Shown piece after piece: positions 33,250-44,441 of a DNA stretch of 64,000 bases. Origin of the DNA: Pyrenopolyporus hunteri (lineage: Eukaryota > Ascomycota > Sordariomycetes > Xylariales > Hypoxylaceae); contig CADCXC010000003.1 in assembly GCA_902806595.1 (NCBI GenBank), positions 682,001 through 746,000 of the forward strand, written 5' to 3'. The position numbers and the translations under genes are program-made. Position 1 is the first letter of the stretch; each line of letters begins with the position of its first letter. The notes beneath the pieces are model-generated. The model had not been told where the DNA came from and did no database searches. It worked only from the letters and a program-made list of their open reading frames with translations.

Positions 33250-34027
33250 TGTGCCAAACAGCCCGACGCACAATCGACCGTCTTAAGACCTCGAACTAGG
33301 TGACTTTGGTTCCGTATACCTTGACCCCTGGAGAATAGTAGTGCGATTACTCCTGAAAATTCTACGCTATTCCCTGGTGTTACGTATAGTCGGCCTTGGG
33401 ATAGGGATATAAGTCTATGCAATGGTAAATAGGTTGACTCGTGAGGGATAAAATATAATTTTGCATTGGATGTCGAGCGAGCACGCGATTGTTAGCTAGG
33501 TCTAAGTACCTATGCCTAAAGCATTGAAGTAGCTTAGCGGGGGTCCCACCTCGATCCCGCTGTTTAACGCCTCTAAGTGTTGGTTTACTAGATACCGGGC
33601 ACGCCGGGAGTTATCGTTGCTCTTATAACTTCCACTACAGATACACCAAGTAAGTTTCTCGAACAGTTCGTATACATTCCAAAAACATCTCCTATGGTTT
33701 CCATTTTATATGTGGCTAACAGTTTGTTCGGGAATTTATAAAGTAGACGAAGCCCGTCCATCATAAAAGGCAAAGGCCATTTTCTTAATACGCAGAAATT
33801 TTATCTTTCGCGCCCGGAAAGCATCGCATTTACTTTCCAGATTCTAAAGTCAATCAGTTCGAACTAGTAAAGAAAATAAAACAACCGAGACTTCGGTAAA
33901 CTTAGAATGCCGGGTTTAGTCCGTCGCGAACTCAAAAAGCGAAGCAGATTAAACTAGGACGAACATGTTCGCATGAAGATAAAGATAAAAATGAAACGGC
34001 TCATTGCATCTGAGCCAGAAAAAGAAA
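33250..34027. other. Intergenic region between the sulfoxide reductase and tRNA-Cys
   Basis: About 780 bases; presumed promoter of the reductase. No gene supported. Confidence 0.45.
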
Positions 34028-34113
34028 GGAGCCTGCCGGGATCGAACCGGCGACCTAAGGATGATTGGGTTGCTTTACTGCAATCCTTCGCTCTACCACT
34101 GAGCTAAGACTCC
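34028..34113 (-). tRNA. tRNA-Cys(GCA) with a 15-nt intron
   Basis: The minus strand folds as a complete cloverleaf of 86 nt: acceptor GGAGTCT pairs with AGGCTCC (one G-T wobble), D-stem GCTC/GAGC, anticodon stem AAGGA/TCCTT, T-stem GCCGG/CCGGC with loop TTCGATC. The loop TTGCAG places GCA at the anticodon positions after T33, hence Cys. An intron of 15 nt (34077..34063) follows position 37, the standard eukaryotic tRNA intron site. B-box GGTTCGATCC is intact. CCA is not encoded, as expected for a eukaryote. Confidence 0.92.
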
Positions 34114-34859
34114 ATTGGATGATAGACCGTTTGCAGTATGTAATTATATACCAGTTGCAAACTTTTCTCTTGGCGCACAGACTAAAAGAGATGCCCCGAT
34201 TCCCAATCACCGGCTAAGTTGCCCTTAGTAGAACGTCACGAACTACGGATTAGCGAGAACCCGAAAAAGAAATAAATCAATAATAAAAGTCCTCTAGGCT
34301 TAAAAGCTCGATTGTCCAAGTAATCTCGTACTAATTCATCTTAATTCGACAGAGAGCCTTGAAGCATCGAATAACCCCATAAGATACTCGTCAACTCATC
34401 TACTCTTCCCCATTATGCAGACAATTCGCAATTCTGGGGTAGACGGGACGCCAAAGTTGAGATCTACATGCGTGTAAGTTGATTGGCAGGGCGATCTTGA
34501 ACGGCGGGCCGTATGAACCCCAAGATCCAACGTTGTAGTTCGCGACGACCCCCAAGAACAGGATGCCATTTTCTCGGAGCCAGATGTCCCGGACGACCAG
34601 CCATTATTAACAGATCTGTCAATATGGCTGCCTCACAATTGTTTAACGCCTAATTAACTGTTTTCTTTTCTCCATTACACATTCTCCATTGGCATGGATT
34701 TTCATATGCTCATGTAGATAACTTAGTCCGTAGCTCAGGGAGCTTATAAAACGCCAGGCGATACGAAATATTTTACGACGTAAACCTAACCCAGTATCTA
34801 GAAAAGAGAAGAGCAGAACAAAAGCAAGTAAACCCTGAGATGGGCCACCCGCCAGCGCG
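34114..34859. other. Intergenic region upstream of the GT90 gene
   Basis: About 750 bases between the tRNA and the glycosyltransferase start. No coding frame of note; presumed promoter. Confidence 0.45.
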
Positions 34860-36257
34860 ATGGGCGGGATGACGATGCGATCAAGCAGGCGAGCCGCCCG
34901 GCTACGGCAAGTAGTCATCGTCTCCGTGGTCTGCCTAGCGCTATACTGCTTCCTGCTCGTGCCGGACCACAGCCTCGACTCGTCGCGGGCCACCATGGCC
35001 GACACCTTCGCGCACCCGCACTCTAACCCCGACTTCGCCTCGAGCCGGCGAAACAAGCCTCCCGCCGCCCTTCTCAAGAACCTCTTCCTCACGTCCTCGC
35101 AGTGCGCGACCGCCTTCCCAGGCCTAACCAAGGAGATCGACGACGCGGTATCCAAGGGGCCCTTCACGCTGGTCCGGAAGGCGCACGGGCTCGGGCCGAC
35201 GGTCCTCCGGGTGCGCGACGGGCGGCTCTCGGTGCTCTCGCACGCGCGGCGCGTCGACCTGTCCGAGGACATGCTGCAGCACCGGTCCGCGAGCCTGCAC
35301 CAGATCGCGGCGGCGCTGCTCACCGCGCCGCCCTCCGAGCCCCCGCCCGACGCCGTGCTCGCGCTCAGCCACGACGACGAGCCGGCCTCGCCGGCGCTCG
35401 CGTACTCGCGGCCCGCGGACCCGGCGTACGACGGGCCCTCGAAGCGCTTCTTCGCGGTGCCGCACTTCAGCTTCTACGCGTGGCCCGTGTCGACCGTGGG
35501 GTCGTTTCCGCGCGCGGCCGCCGCCGTCTCGGCTCTCGAGTCGCGCTTCTCTTCCTCGTGGTTATCCAAGGACCCGCGGGCCGTATGGCGGGGCACGACG
35601 TGGTTCAACAACGCGCGCACGGGGGGGCGGCAGCGGCACGAGCTGGTATCGCTGGCGCGGGGGCGGCCGTGGGCGGATGTGGAGGCGCTGCACGCGAACC
35701 GCAGCAACGCGCTGGCGATCGAGGACTTCTGCCGCCACCGGTACGTCGTGCACACGGAGGGGGTGACGTACAGCGGGCGGTTCCAGTACCACCAGCTATG
35801 CGCGAGCGTGGTGCTGTCGCCGCCCATCGCGTGGATGCAGCATCTGACGCACCTGGCGCGGCCCGTCTTTAGTTATGCTCTCGATGGCGTCGAGCGCACG
35901 CCAACGGACGATCACCCGCGGCTCGTGCCGTACCCGGCGCCCTGGGTCAAGGCAGCGTGGCCCGTGTCGTACGATCCGCTGCGGGAGGCGAATATCGTGT
36001 TCGTAGCGCCGGACTGGAGCGATCTAGAGTCGACGATTGAGTGGTTAGAGCGGCATCCTAAGATTGCTGAGGGTATCGCGAGGCGGCAGCGGGAGTTGTT
36101 CGACGGCGGGGGATACTTCAGCCCCGCGGCCGAGATGTGTTACTGGCGCGCCGCGCTCCGGGGTTGGAGTAAGGTAGTCAGGACGGAAGGGCAAGGGTTC
36201 GAAGATCTAAAGGGGATTCCGTGGGAAGAGTTCAGTCTGAAGGAGATCCATAAGTAG
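34860..36257 (+). CDS. GT90-family glycosyltransferase (CAP10-like), type II membrane protein
   Basis: Intronless, 465 residues. A short basic N-terminus precedes a signal-anchor helix (about 17-33, VVIVSVVCLALYCFLLV), then a lumenal domain. The CAP10/GT90 core is recognisable: FSFYAWP, KDPRAVWRGTTWFNNARTGGRQRHELV, the ALAIEDFCRHRYVVHTEGVTYSGRF block and CASVVLSPPIAWMQHL. GT90 enzymes transfer xylose or glucose; Cryptococcus Cap10 and Cxt1 act on capsule and glycolipid, so a Golgi role in cell-wall or glycoconjugate synthesis is likely. The coding strand from 35100 to 35800 is extremely GC-rich at third positions, which creates long but meaningless open frames on the other strand. Confidence 0.87.
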   Translation: MGGMTMRSSRRAARLRQVVIVSVVCLALYCFLLVPDHSLDSSRATMADTFAHPHSNPDFASSRRNKPPAALLKNLFLTSSQCATAFPGLTKEIDDAVSKGPFTLVRKAHGLGPTVLRVRDGRLSVLSHARRVDLSEDMLQHRSASLHQIAAALLTAPPSEPPPDAVLALSHDDEPASPALAYSRPADPAYDGPSKRFFAVPHFSFYAWPVSTVGSFPRAAAAVSALESRFSSSWLSKDPRAVWRGTTWFNNARTGGRQRHELVSLARGRPWADVEALHANRSNALAIEDFCRHRYVVHTEGVTYSGRFQYHQLCASVVLSPPIAWMQHLTHLARPVFSYALDGVERTPTDDHPRLVPYPAPWVKAAWPVSYDPLREANIVFVAPDWSDLESTIEWLERHPKIAEGIARRQRELFDGGGYFSPAAEMCYWRAALRGWSKVVRTEGQGFEDLKGIPWEEFSLKEIHK

Positions 36258-36407
36258 GTAGGTAGGTAACTAGGGACATATTAGCTATAGGACTATGGCG
36301 CAGCCAAACCGGACGAGGCATGAACTTTCTAAACTTTTGGTCATTATTATTGTACACCTGTGTGGCTATTACTTATATAGGTATATACACGCATGCAGCG
36401 GATCCTA

Positions 36408-38702
36408 CTAACCGCTTCTCGCGCTAAGACTGGCGAATGCGTCTGGGCTGTGCCGTCCATTATTCCATGCCATTTCCATCCCAAGTGTCATACTTTCCCG
36501 GCTCCTGGCACCTGAGTAACCCTGATTAGGGTTACTGGGTTGTGCAAAAGGAGATGGAGCTGCAACTGTAGTTGGCGCGGGGGTTGCCGCACTATTCATG
36601 AAAGGGTTCTTACTACCCGATAAGGAGGACGACGTGTTTTGTTGTGCGAGCGCCTGCGGCTGCATTGATATAGGGTTTGTCTGGCTCGGATCCGCGCCGG
36701 GCGTGCTCTGATCTTGGGCCTGCGGCCGAGCCGGAGCTAACTGAGGATAGTTGAATAAGGCCATAATAGAAGCAGTGTCGGCTCTCTGGGGCTGTTGAGG
36801 CTGTTGAAGCTGCTGAGGCTGCTGAGGTTGTTGATATGTTGGTTGAGTCGTCGTCTGTACTAGTGGTTGTTGCTCGTACCACGCCTGCTGGGCTGGCTGA
36901 GACGGCACTGGCTGAGTAGGCTGTTGTGCAGGCTGCTGTGTGGGCTGGCTCATCGCAAAGAACGGATTGCCCGCATACAGGGAGTGGGGCGAATTGTAAA
37001 AGTTCTGTTGCGACTGTTCTGGTATCTGATTCAAAGTTGTTGGTGACGCGATTCTGGTCGGAGATCTCGTAAAAGGGTTGGTTGCAAGAGATCCCTGGTT
37101 CTGATGATTCTGATGATTCTGAAACGGCGAGGTGTTTAAGGATAACGTTGGCTGTGGATTTGCGGGAGCCTGCAAGAATGGGTTGTAGCCTTGTGCCGGC
37201 TGCGAAGCTGGTTGAGGATAGGTCTGACTAGTGTGAAAGGACGGCGCCGTAAAGCCCTGGCTTTGCGGCATCGGCGGGGTAGCCGGCTGCGCATAGAAGG
37301 TTTGCGACATGGGCTGAGGAGCTGGTAATCCCCCGGTGTGGTGTGGGAAGAGTGGCTGCTGGGGAGCCGATGCTATGGACAGGTTCTGTAAGCTCTGGTT
37401 CAGGTTGAACTCGGCTTGCTGACTCGGCATCCCGAATGGGTTCGAAGCATAGAACGGGTTCCTGTTCTGCAAGGTTCCCGTCGACTGCGAAGACTGGGGC
37501 TGGGCTGGTGTTACGTCCCAGGGATTGTTCGAGGGACTAACTGGACTCGGCGCGACCGGTGGACTGGACCGAGACAGGCCGATCGCGGGTGCAGTCTTCG
37601 GTGTCACAGGCTGCGGCGTTAACGACCTAGAGGATGTAGGGAGAGAGCTATCGCGAGTCGATAGAGTCAACGAGGGTCCTCCACCTTCCCCTAGCCGTAC
37701 TAGCGCCTCTATGGTCTTTTCCAGGTTACCGTTGACGCCCTTCAGAATCATGGCGTTGCGTTTGTCATCCATGAAGCCCATGTCTCTAAGTTGTGTCAAC
37801 TTCTGCGCCATATCCTCCGGGCTATCGTGCTGCACGCTGGCTCCGAAGACCTTGGGTGCGGTCTTGCTTCGCGCTTGGTCCGAACCACGCTGGGCATCGT
37901 GGGAGCCGAAAACACTTTCGCGTTGGCGCGTGTCCTTCTTAGACCGGAACGAGAAGAAACGACTCCCAGTCTTGGGCGGCAGCGGCGGCGGGGTCCCCTC
38001 ATCTGAGCTTCCAGTGTTATGCTTCTTCGTACCGTTGACGGCCTTCTGCACGTACTTGGCCCGTATGAATCGTTCCATGGCGGAGTCGGCTTCGTCGGCG
38101 TCGATGGGCACCGGCGGCTTCTTATTCTGAGCGTTATAGATTTTGTTGGACGCGACGTTTCCCACTCGTTTCATACTCTACTAAGTCGGTTAGCCAAGAC
38201 AGGCCAACTTCAATCTCGACAGGGTCGTGGGTGGTGTTTCATACTTCGACCTGCTCGTTGGTCCAGCTATCCATGCTGAGCGATTTGACCTTGGAAATAT
38301 GCGTGCCCAACTTCCGATGGATAGCGGCGCATCGCATACAGAGGAATATACCCAACTAGAGCCACATTAGCATCGAATGTTTGTTTTGTTTTATAGTTGT
38401 TTCGGTTCTCGGTGCATGACGGGTCTTGGTGACGACCAAGGGGTCGCGGTGCTAGGGAGATAAAGCGTTCAAGTACGTACGTTCCATGATGCCCAAGCTA
38501 GAAGACACAAGTCAGCCTATAGGTCCGATAGCCCAATAACAATGGAGGTGAAGCGAAGATAGACCTCGGGTGAGAAATAGCACGTACATGGATTTCTCGC
38601 TTGACAATCAGCACAAAAGTTGTTTCCCGGTACGTTCTGTACAAGTTCCTGCAATACCTTCTCATTACGCGCCTGCTGGCGCTTGCTCATGAGCCCCGAC
38701 AT
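36408..38702 (-). CDS. ArfGAP and UBA domain protein, Gln/Pro/Asn-rich tail (Gts1/Ucp3-like)
   Basis: Four exons: 38702..38588, 38497..38481 (17 nt), 38355..38245, 38177..36408; 670 residues. The ArfGAP zinc finger is C30-x2-C33-x16-C50-x2-C53 and is completed only if the 17-nt exon (encoding SWASWN) is included; the arginine finger is Arg58 in AAIHRKLG. A UBA domain lies near 202-245 (EDMAQKLTQLRDMGFMD...). The remaining 400 residues are disordered, rich in Gln, Pro and Asn with repeated NPF and NPFxxS motifs, suitable for binding EH-domain endocytic proteins. Related to yeast Gts1 and fission yeast Ucp3, which act in endocytosis and actin or vesicle traffic through Arf GTPases. Confidence 0.92.
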
Positions 38703-40049
38703 ATTTGCGCCTGACGAAAGTGAACCAAAAAACCAATGCTCACGAGAGCATCAGTCGAGAAATTTGTACAGTTGCAACGGCGCGCGGCTGAAAGAAAAAA
38801 AAAATAAGTTGGGCTTCCGACGAAGTTACTAACTAGGAAATTCTGCGTGGAGGCTGGGAGACGACTGAAGCCGAAGGAGGGTATGTCGCTGTTGGATATA
38901 GACCAGGGTGGGTGTTCCTTTTCCTCGATTCGGATTAGGTCTTCATCAGCTAGTCATTGTGATTCGAGAGATTGTAAGAATGTAAGGGACCAAAGTAACA
39001 CGCGTTGCCGACACGGAGAGATATCTTGAACGGGACCAATTCGCAGGGCGTCGGGCAAAGAAGAAGAAGGGAAAAAAGGACGAAAGGAAAACGACCGGGT
39101 ACGTAGAAGGAAAGAGAGTTCCTAAGTCATCTTCGACTCCAAACGGCGAGTAATGTATGGTGTATGAATGTTGAAGAAAGGATCGTCGGAGGTCTGGATC
39201 GCAACGACTTTCAGTAGCGAAGAGGAACTACGAACGCGCCCCACAAAAAGAAAGGAGACGAGACGAGACGACTGGAGTAAGAAGCAAGTAACCGTGCCCT
39301 ATAACTGGGCAACTGCGTAGTACCTAGCTACGTAGTACCCTACCGGTAGCCCTGGACCTGCCCCGGGTACCTCTTTCCACGGGGCTAGTTCACGTCTAGC
39401 CGAGCTGAACTGAGCCTAGCCAGCGCCCGGTCTGCTGCTGCGTTAAGGTTAGCACCTCTAGCGGTCCCGGTCCGCTCCCTTAGGTACCTACCTTAGGCCA
39501 TTATAATGCCTACCTAGGTACATGTACACATGTAAACAAGTGGAACTTTCTACGGACATCGACTTACTAAACTTTACGCTCCTACTCATATACGCCGCGG
39601 TACATATCAATTGCCCTTAAACACGCAGTTAATCAATGTACCAGATACCTACCTAGGTACCGGAGAAAGAGCATGTACGTAAATAATCTGTAGTGCATGT
39701 AGGTAACACCTGTCGGGCAGCTGTGGATATATGTAGACTTACCTGCATTCTCACCAACATCGAAGGATATCTCGTGCTTATAACATCTATTGGTACCAGT
39801 AAACCCTCGCGAAAATCGAGGAGTCGAAACCCTGACGACCTATCAAGGATGACGCTGTCGGTCACCGGCCCATATATATATGGACCTGATTCAGTCTTCG
39901 TGCGGCGTAGCCTCCACACCATGATGGATATATTATACACCTCCGTACGCGCGTTTGTACGATCACCTAGGCGCCGCAGTGCTACTCCTCCGTACAACTT
40001 CATATAATATCTCCATCGACGTCGAGTCGGAATTTGCGGAAATAAAATC
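38703..40049. other. Divergent intergenic region
   Basis: 1.35 kb between the ArfGAP (-) and Cupin_5 (+) starts. Purine-rich around 39050-39300 and several palindromic TACCTAGGTA-like words at 39480-39520 and 39645-39662. Probable promoters for both genes; no coding frame supported. Confidence 0.5.
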
Positions 40050-40880
40050 ATGTCTAACGTAGAACTGAAACCCACGTTTCCTCCGGGTCCCCCCTCGGTC
40101 TCATCCGAGCCCTCGGCTACTCAAGCCATTATCAAGGCTCTCTCGTTAATACCTCATATCGAGGGTGGTTATTTCGTCGAAACTGACGTATGTGATCTGG
40201 GGTAACGGTTTCTTCAGCAGTGTTTCGCGAACAGCCCACGATGTCAACCCATAAATTAGCTCCATCCCAACTCCGTCCCGCTAGCTTCAATGTCTCATAC
40301 CCACGCTATTCTTGTGCAGCGAAGCTTCTCGCCTTCGAGTACGTAGAAACTAACATGGCCTTAACAGCGTGACCCCCTTCTAATACCTTCCCCTTTCCCC
40401 GAGACTCCGGCCTCGTCTCTCGTGCCCCAGAGACCCGGCTTCAACCCAGCCTACCGCAATGCCTCGACGACCATATTCTACTACCTGACGCCTCAGACGC
40501 CTCAAGGCAATTTCCACCGCAACCGGGGCAGGACCGTGCATACCCTGCATCGGGGACGTGGCGTGTACGTCCTTATACACGCCGACGAACCCGACCTCCC
40601 CGGCGGTGGGAAGAGAATCGAGACCTTCACGGTCGGGCCGGACGTCGCCAAAGGCGAAAAGCTGCAATGGATCGTCGAGGGCGGCAAATTCAAGGCTAGC
40701 TTCCTACTTCCCGACGATGCTAGCAGCGGCGAGAAGACAAGTGGTGGGCTGCTGATCTCCGAGACGGTGGTGCCCGGATTCGAGTTCTGCGACCACGACT
40801 TCTTGAATGCGGAGGGGCTGCCAGCGCTGGTCGGTCCCGAGAAGGCGGATGAGTTGTCTTGGCTAGTGAGGAAGGACTAG
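40050..40880 (+). CDS. Cupin_5 (DUF985) protein, RmlC-like
   Basis: Exons 40050..40187 and 40368..40880 with a 180-nt intron; 216 residues. The conserved N-terminal segment IKALSLIPHIEGGYFVETD continues across the splice into RDPLLIPSPFP, then STTIFYYLTP, HTLHRGRGVYVLIHAD, ETFTVGPDVAKGEKLQWIVEGGKFKASFLL, and a C-terminal VVPGFEFCDHDFL. This is a beta-barrel cupin of the DUF985 family; the role in fungi is not known. No signal peptide, so probably cytosolic. The residues corresponding to cupin metal ligands are not all obvious. A strong hairpin lies 54 nt after the stop. Confidence 0.88.
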
Positions 40881-41786
40881 AGCCGATCTGGGGCTAAGGC
40901 AGTAGACGATGTTCCTCGCCGAGTGGGAGTGGGTCATGGTTTATAGAACGTGTCTATAAACCATGTCTTATATTCTGTATGTCTATCCCTATAAGGGGAA
41001 GCCCTAGCCGCGAACGGAGTTCGAATTCCTATACATCGAGCCTCAACGCTCTTTCTACCGCTTTACATTATTTTCCCGAATATTCTTGACGCATGGTACC
41101 TACTCAGTATCCAGCAGGATGTGTTCTAGAATACACAACAACCCAGGTACGAGAATACGAAATAAGCTAGCACATCTAAGATAGTTTCGAAAGGTTTCAG
41201 TTATCTCAAACCAGCTGTTCAAGACTCGATGATGCCACAAACGAGGGGACGTACGAGCCCCATTCAACACCTCGTCAACGTGCCATCCTATCATGCAACG
41301 GTACGACAGTTCCCCCCGCCAAAAAGTAACCCATAAACCGTAGATGTCGTTATGTACGGCCATATGAGGTAGGTAAGCGCTGCTTTACTAATAAAAATCT
41401 AGCAAGCGTGAACTTTACGGTGAGCCTAACTTAGCGCATTCAATTCATTATAGTCCAAGGCAATACTACGCGATCGATAGACCAGCGTCGATCACATAAT
41501 TTCTAGGCGAATGAGTATAAGTTCCAATATCGTAACCTAAGGTATTTCTCACCGGATACTACATAATAGGTAGGTAGGTAATTATTTCAGGAGGGATCAG
41601 ATCTGCCCCGAATAATCCAATGACTCATTATTGTCACTTCACTACACATCTATGTAATCCACATATCATCCAACTCGTCACTCGCCGGGGCATTACAACC
41701 AACAATAAAGATATCCTCTAAACCCGGCCACATATCCTAGTATAACAAGATAGCTTATCTCCTAACCACAACTCTTCAACCCAACA
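40881..41786. other. Intergenic region upstream of the PLP decarboxylase
   Basis: About 900 bases including the hairpin at 40935-40965 and AT-rich DNA. No coding frame supported. Confidence 0.5.
40935..40965. other. Perfect 13-bp inverted repeat with 5-base loop
   Basis: CATGGTTTATAGA, loop ACGTG, then its exact reverse complement. It starts 54 nt after the Cupin_5 stop, so it should fall in that gene's 3' untranslated region and fold in the mRNA. Confidence 0.9.
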
Positions 41787-43537
41787 ATGGCCGCAGAAGC
41801 CTTCCTCAGCGCCTCCTACGCACTAATCCGGGCCCACGCCGCCGCCCCGGGCGGCCCAGCCTCGCAAGCGCCCACCCTGCCCCACGCCTCCGTCCTCGCG
41901 CGCGCGCGCTCCTCCCTCGCCGACCCCTCGGACCCGTCCGCGCTAGACGGGCGCGGGCCCGAGGCCGCGATCGCGCACCTGACGGCGGACGTGGCGCCCG
42001 CGCTGCCCGGCCACAACCGCGGCGGCCGGTACTACGGGTTCGTGACGGGGTCCGCGCTGCCCGTCGCCGAGGCCGCGGACAACCTCGTCTCCGCGTTCGA
42101 CGCCAGCCCCCAGGTGCACCTGCCGGGCCAGTCGATCGCCACCGAGGTCGAGGATGTGGCGCTCAGGCTGCTGCTGAGGGTTTTGGAGCTGAGGGAGGAG
42201 GACTGGGGGGGCCGCACGGTGACGACGGGCGCGACGGCGAGTAATATCCTGGGTTTGGCGTGTGGACGTGAGGCGGTTGTTGCGGCGAGGCTGCTTGGTG
42301 CTGATGCTACTGGTGACGGGAGTGTGGACGGCGTAGGGGAGTTAGGGTTGCTAGGCGCGTGTGCGGCCGCTGGGGTTAAGGAGTTCCAGGTCTTGACTAG
42401 CATGGGGCATAGCTCGCTGTCGAAGGCGGCGGCAGTTGTGGGGTTGGGGCGCCGCTCCGTGAGGGAGCTGCCGTATAGTGAGGCCGAACCCTGGAGACTG
42501 AACTTGGACGCTGTGGAGAAGGAACTACAGCGCGAGGGCGTGGCGAGCATTATAGGTGTCAGCGCCGGAGAGGTTAACACGGGGCGGTTCGCGACGACTG
42601 GCGTGGAGGATATGCGCCGGCTGCGGGAGCTCGCGGATAAGTACCGCGCTTGGATACATGTTGACGGTGGTATGTTTGTGCTGTTCCTGCATGCGTCGCA
42701 CATGAATACACGCATATTCCTAAAGAGACTAATTCTGACTGAAAATATCCAGCGTTCGGCATCTTTGCCCGCTCGCTCCCAGACACCAGCGAGTTCGCGA
42801 AACTGCGGGAGTTTACGGCTGGCCTTGAGCTCGCTGATAGCATCACTATAGATGGACATAAACTCCTTAATGTGGTATGTCATATCCCCCCTTTTTTCCC
42901 CTTCTCCTTTACCCCTATCCATTGTGAACACAGCAATCTCACCCGACCAAACTAGCCCTACGACACGGGGATGTTCTACACCCGAAAATCCAGCACTCTG
43001 CAAGCCGTCTTCCAAAACCCCAACGCCGTGTATCTCGCCCCTCCACCATCATCCTCATCCCCCTCGGCGCCCATCCCGAGTCCTCTTAATATCGGTCTAG
43101 AGAACTCGCGACGCTTCCGCGCGCTCCCCGTGTATGCCGTATTACTGAGCGAAGGATCGGCCGGGTTGGCCGAGATGCTAGCGCGCATGGTGCGGTTGGC
43201 ACGTGGGATCGCGGGTGCCATTGCGCGGGACGAAGCACTGAAGAGCGACTACGAATTATTGCCTGCTGCTACCGCGGCCGCGGCGGGTAAGGAGGAAGAG
43301 AACACGCATATCATAGTGCTGTTCCGCGCACGGGACCCCGGCCTGAACGCCGCGCTGGTCGGCAAGATCCAGGCGTCGGGAGAGTGGTACGTCAGCGGGA
43401 CTAAGTGGGAGGGGCAACCGGCTTGTCGTATTGCCGTGGCGAGCTGGAGGGTCAACGTCGATGAGGATCTGGTGTTCATAAAGAGCAGCTTGGCTAGAAT
43501 AGCGAAAGAATGGAGGGAGGGGGTAGATAACCAGTAA
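41787..43537 (+). CDS. PLP-dependent group II decarboxylase-like enzyme
   Basis: Exons 41787..42669, 42753..42874, 42956..43537; introns 83 and 81 nt; 528 residues. Fold-type I PLP enzyme of the pyridoxal-dependent decarboxylase family (glutamate, tyrosine and aromatic-amino-acid decarboxylases). The Schiff-base lysine is Lys331 in SITIDGHKLLNV; the Asp that binds the pyridine nitrogen is in IHVDGAFG, which is interrupted by intron 1; TTGATASNILGL forms the phosphate site. After LLNV comes PYDTGMFYTR, as in relatives. The substrate cannot be assigned. The first 400 bases are exceptionally GC-rich in third positions and this declines along the gene. Cytosolic, no signal peptide. Confidence 0.9.
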
Positions 43538-44141
43538 ATGGGCGGTCGGTAGGACTGCTAGACGAGGCAAACAAGAGTAGAGAAAAATTTATAGTTAAGA
43601 TATAGAAATTGGAGGAACGCTTACGAGGGTATAAAAGCAGCCCTCTGTTTTCTCACTGGTAGTACTGATTTTTAGACACTCCGTCTAAGTTGCTCTCTAG
43701 ATTTGAAGGAGAATATACTATACGAGTAATCCCGGGTTAGAACTCATCTTGAGGTACTCATCTTCTTGCTCTAGAGGACGATCTGATGTCCCTTCATCTG
43801 TGAGCGTATTAAAGGCCCGTTCGATGCATCATACATCGCAGAAGAGCCCTAGTATTTCCCTCTCACCAATGGATAGCAGAGGAGGCAAGTCACCTCTTCA
43901 TCATAACTTAGGTGGACCTGTCCCTCCGTCCAAGGAGCGGGTTATACCCGTCTTTCGTATATCGCCGGTCCGGCTCACTTCAGTGTTCGATTCCACCGTC
44001 TAACGAGTCGTAGATTCGGGGCCTCAAAGCAAGAATCGCAAGGCACCGCAAGCTTTACCAAGCACCGGCGGCTCCTCTCTTGCTCACCCTTCGTCCAGTT
44101 CCCCATCTACCCAGTCCATAAGCAAGACCACACCCAACCAT
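43538..44141. other. Convergent intergenic region
   Basis: About 600 bases between the decarboxylase and UPF0390 stops. An 84-codon open frame at 43749 has no domain; I do not call it. Confidence 0.45.
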
Positions 44142-44441
44142 TCACCCAAACTTCCGACTCCCCCCCTTCGCCTTATCCTTCTCCTTCTCCCCCTCCTTCC
44201 CCTTCTCCCCGCCCTTCGCCCTCCCCTTCCCGATCAGCTCGAGGTGCCCCGCGCGCTCGCCGAGCAGCTTCTCCGTCTTGGCCACGAGCCCCGCCGCCAG
44301 CCGGCGCTGCATCTTGTCGGCGGCCGACGCCTTCTTGGCCTTGGCCACGCGCGCGCCCTTCTTCGGCGGCTGCGGCTTGGCTTTCCTGCCCGTCGAGGAG
44401 ACGGCGGTGGATTTCTTGGTTTTGACGGCGCCTTGGGCCAT
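44142..44441 (-). CDS. UPF0390 / DUF2462 small basic protein
   Basis: Intronless, 99 residues, very rich in Lys, Ala and Gly. MAQGAVKTKK at the start, LAAGLVAKTEKLLGERAGHLELIGKG in the middle and a Lys/Glu-rich low-complexity tail match the UPF0390 (DUF2462) family, conserved from yeasts to animals (Leydig cell tumour 10-kDa homologue). Relatives are small nuclear or nucleolar proteins; the molecular role is unclear. Confidence 0.88.
   Translation of the reverse strand: MAQGAVKTKKSTAVSSTGRKAKPQPPKKGARVAKAKKASAADKMQRRLAAGLVAKTEKLLGERAGHLELIGKGRAKGGEKGKEGEKEKDKAKGGSRKFG

Noticed and set aside
35102..35872. 256-codon plus-strand frame and long minus-strand frames within the GT90 gene
   Set aside because: Arg/Ala/Gly-rich products created by high GC3 of the real gene; no recognisable domain.
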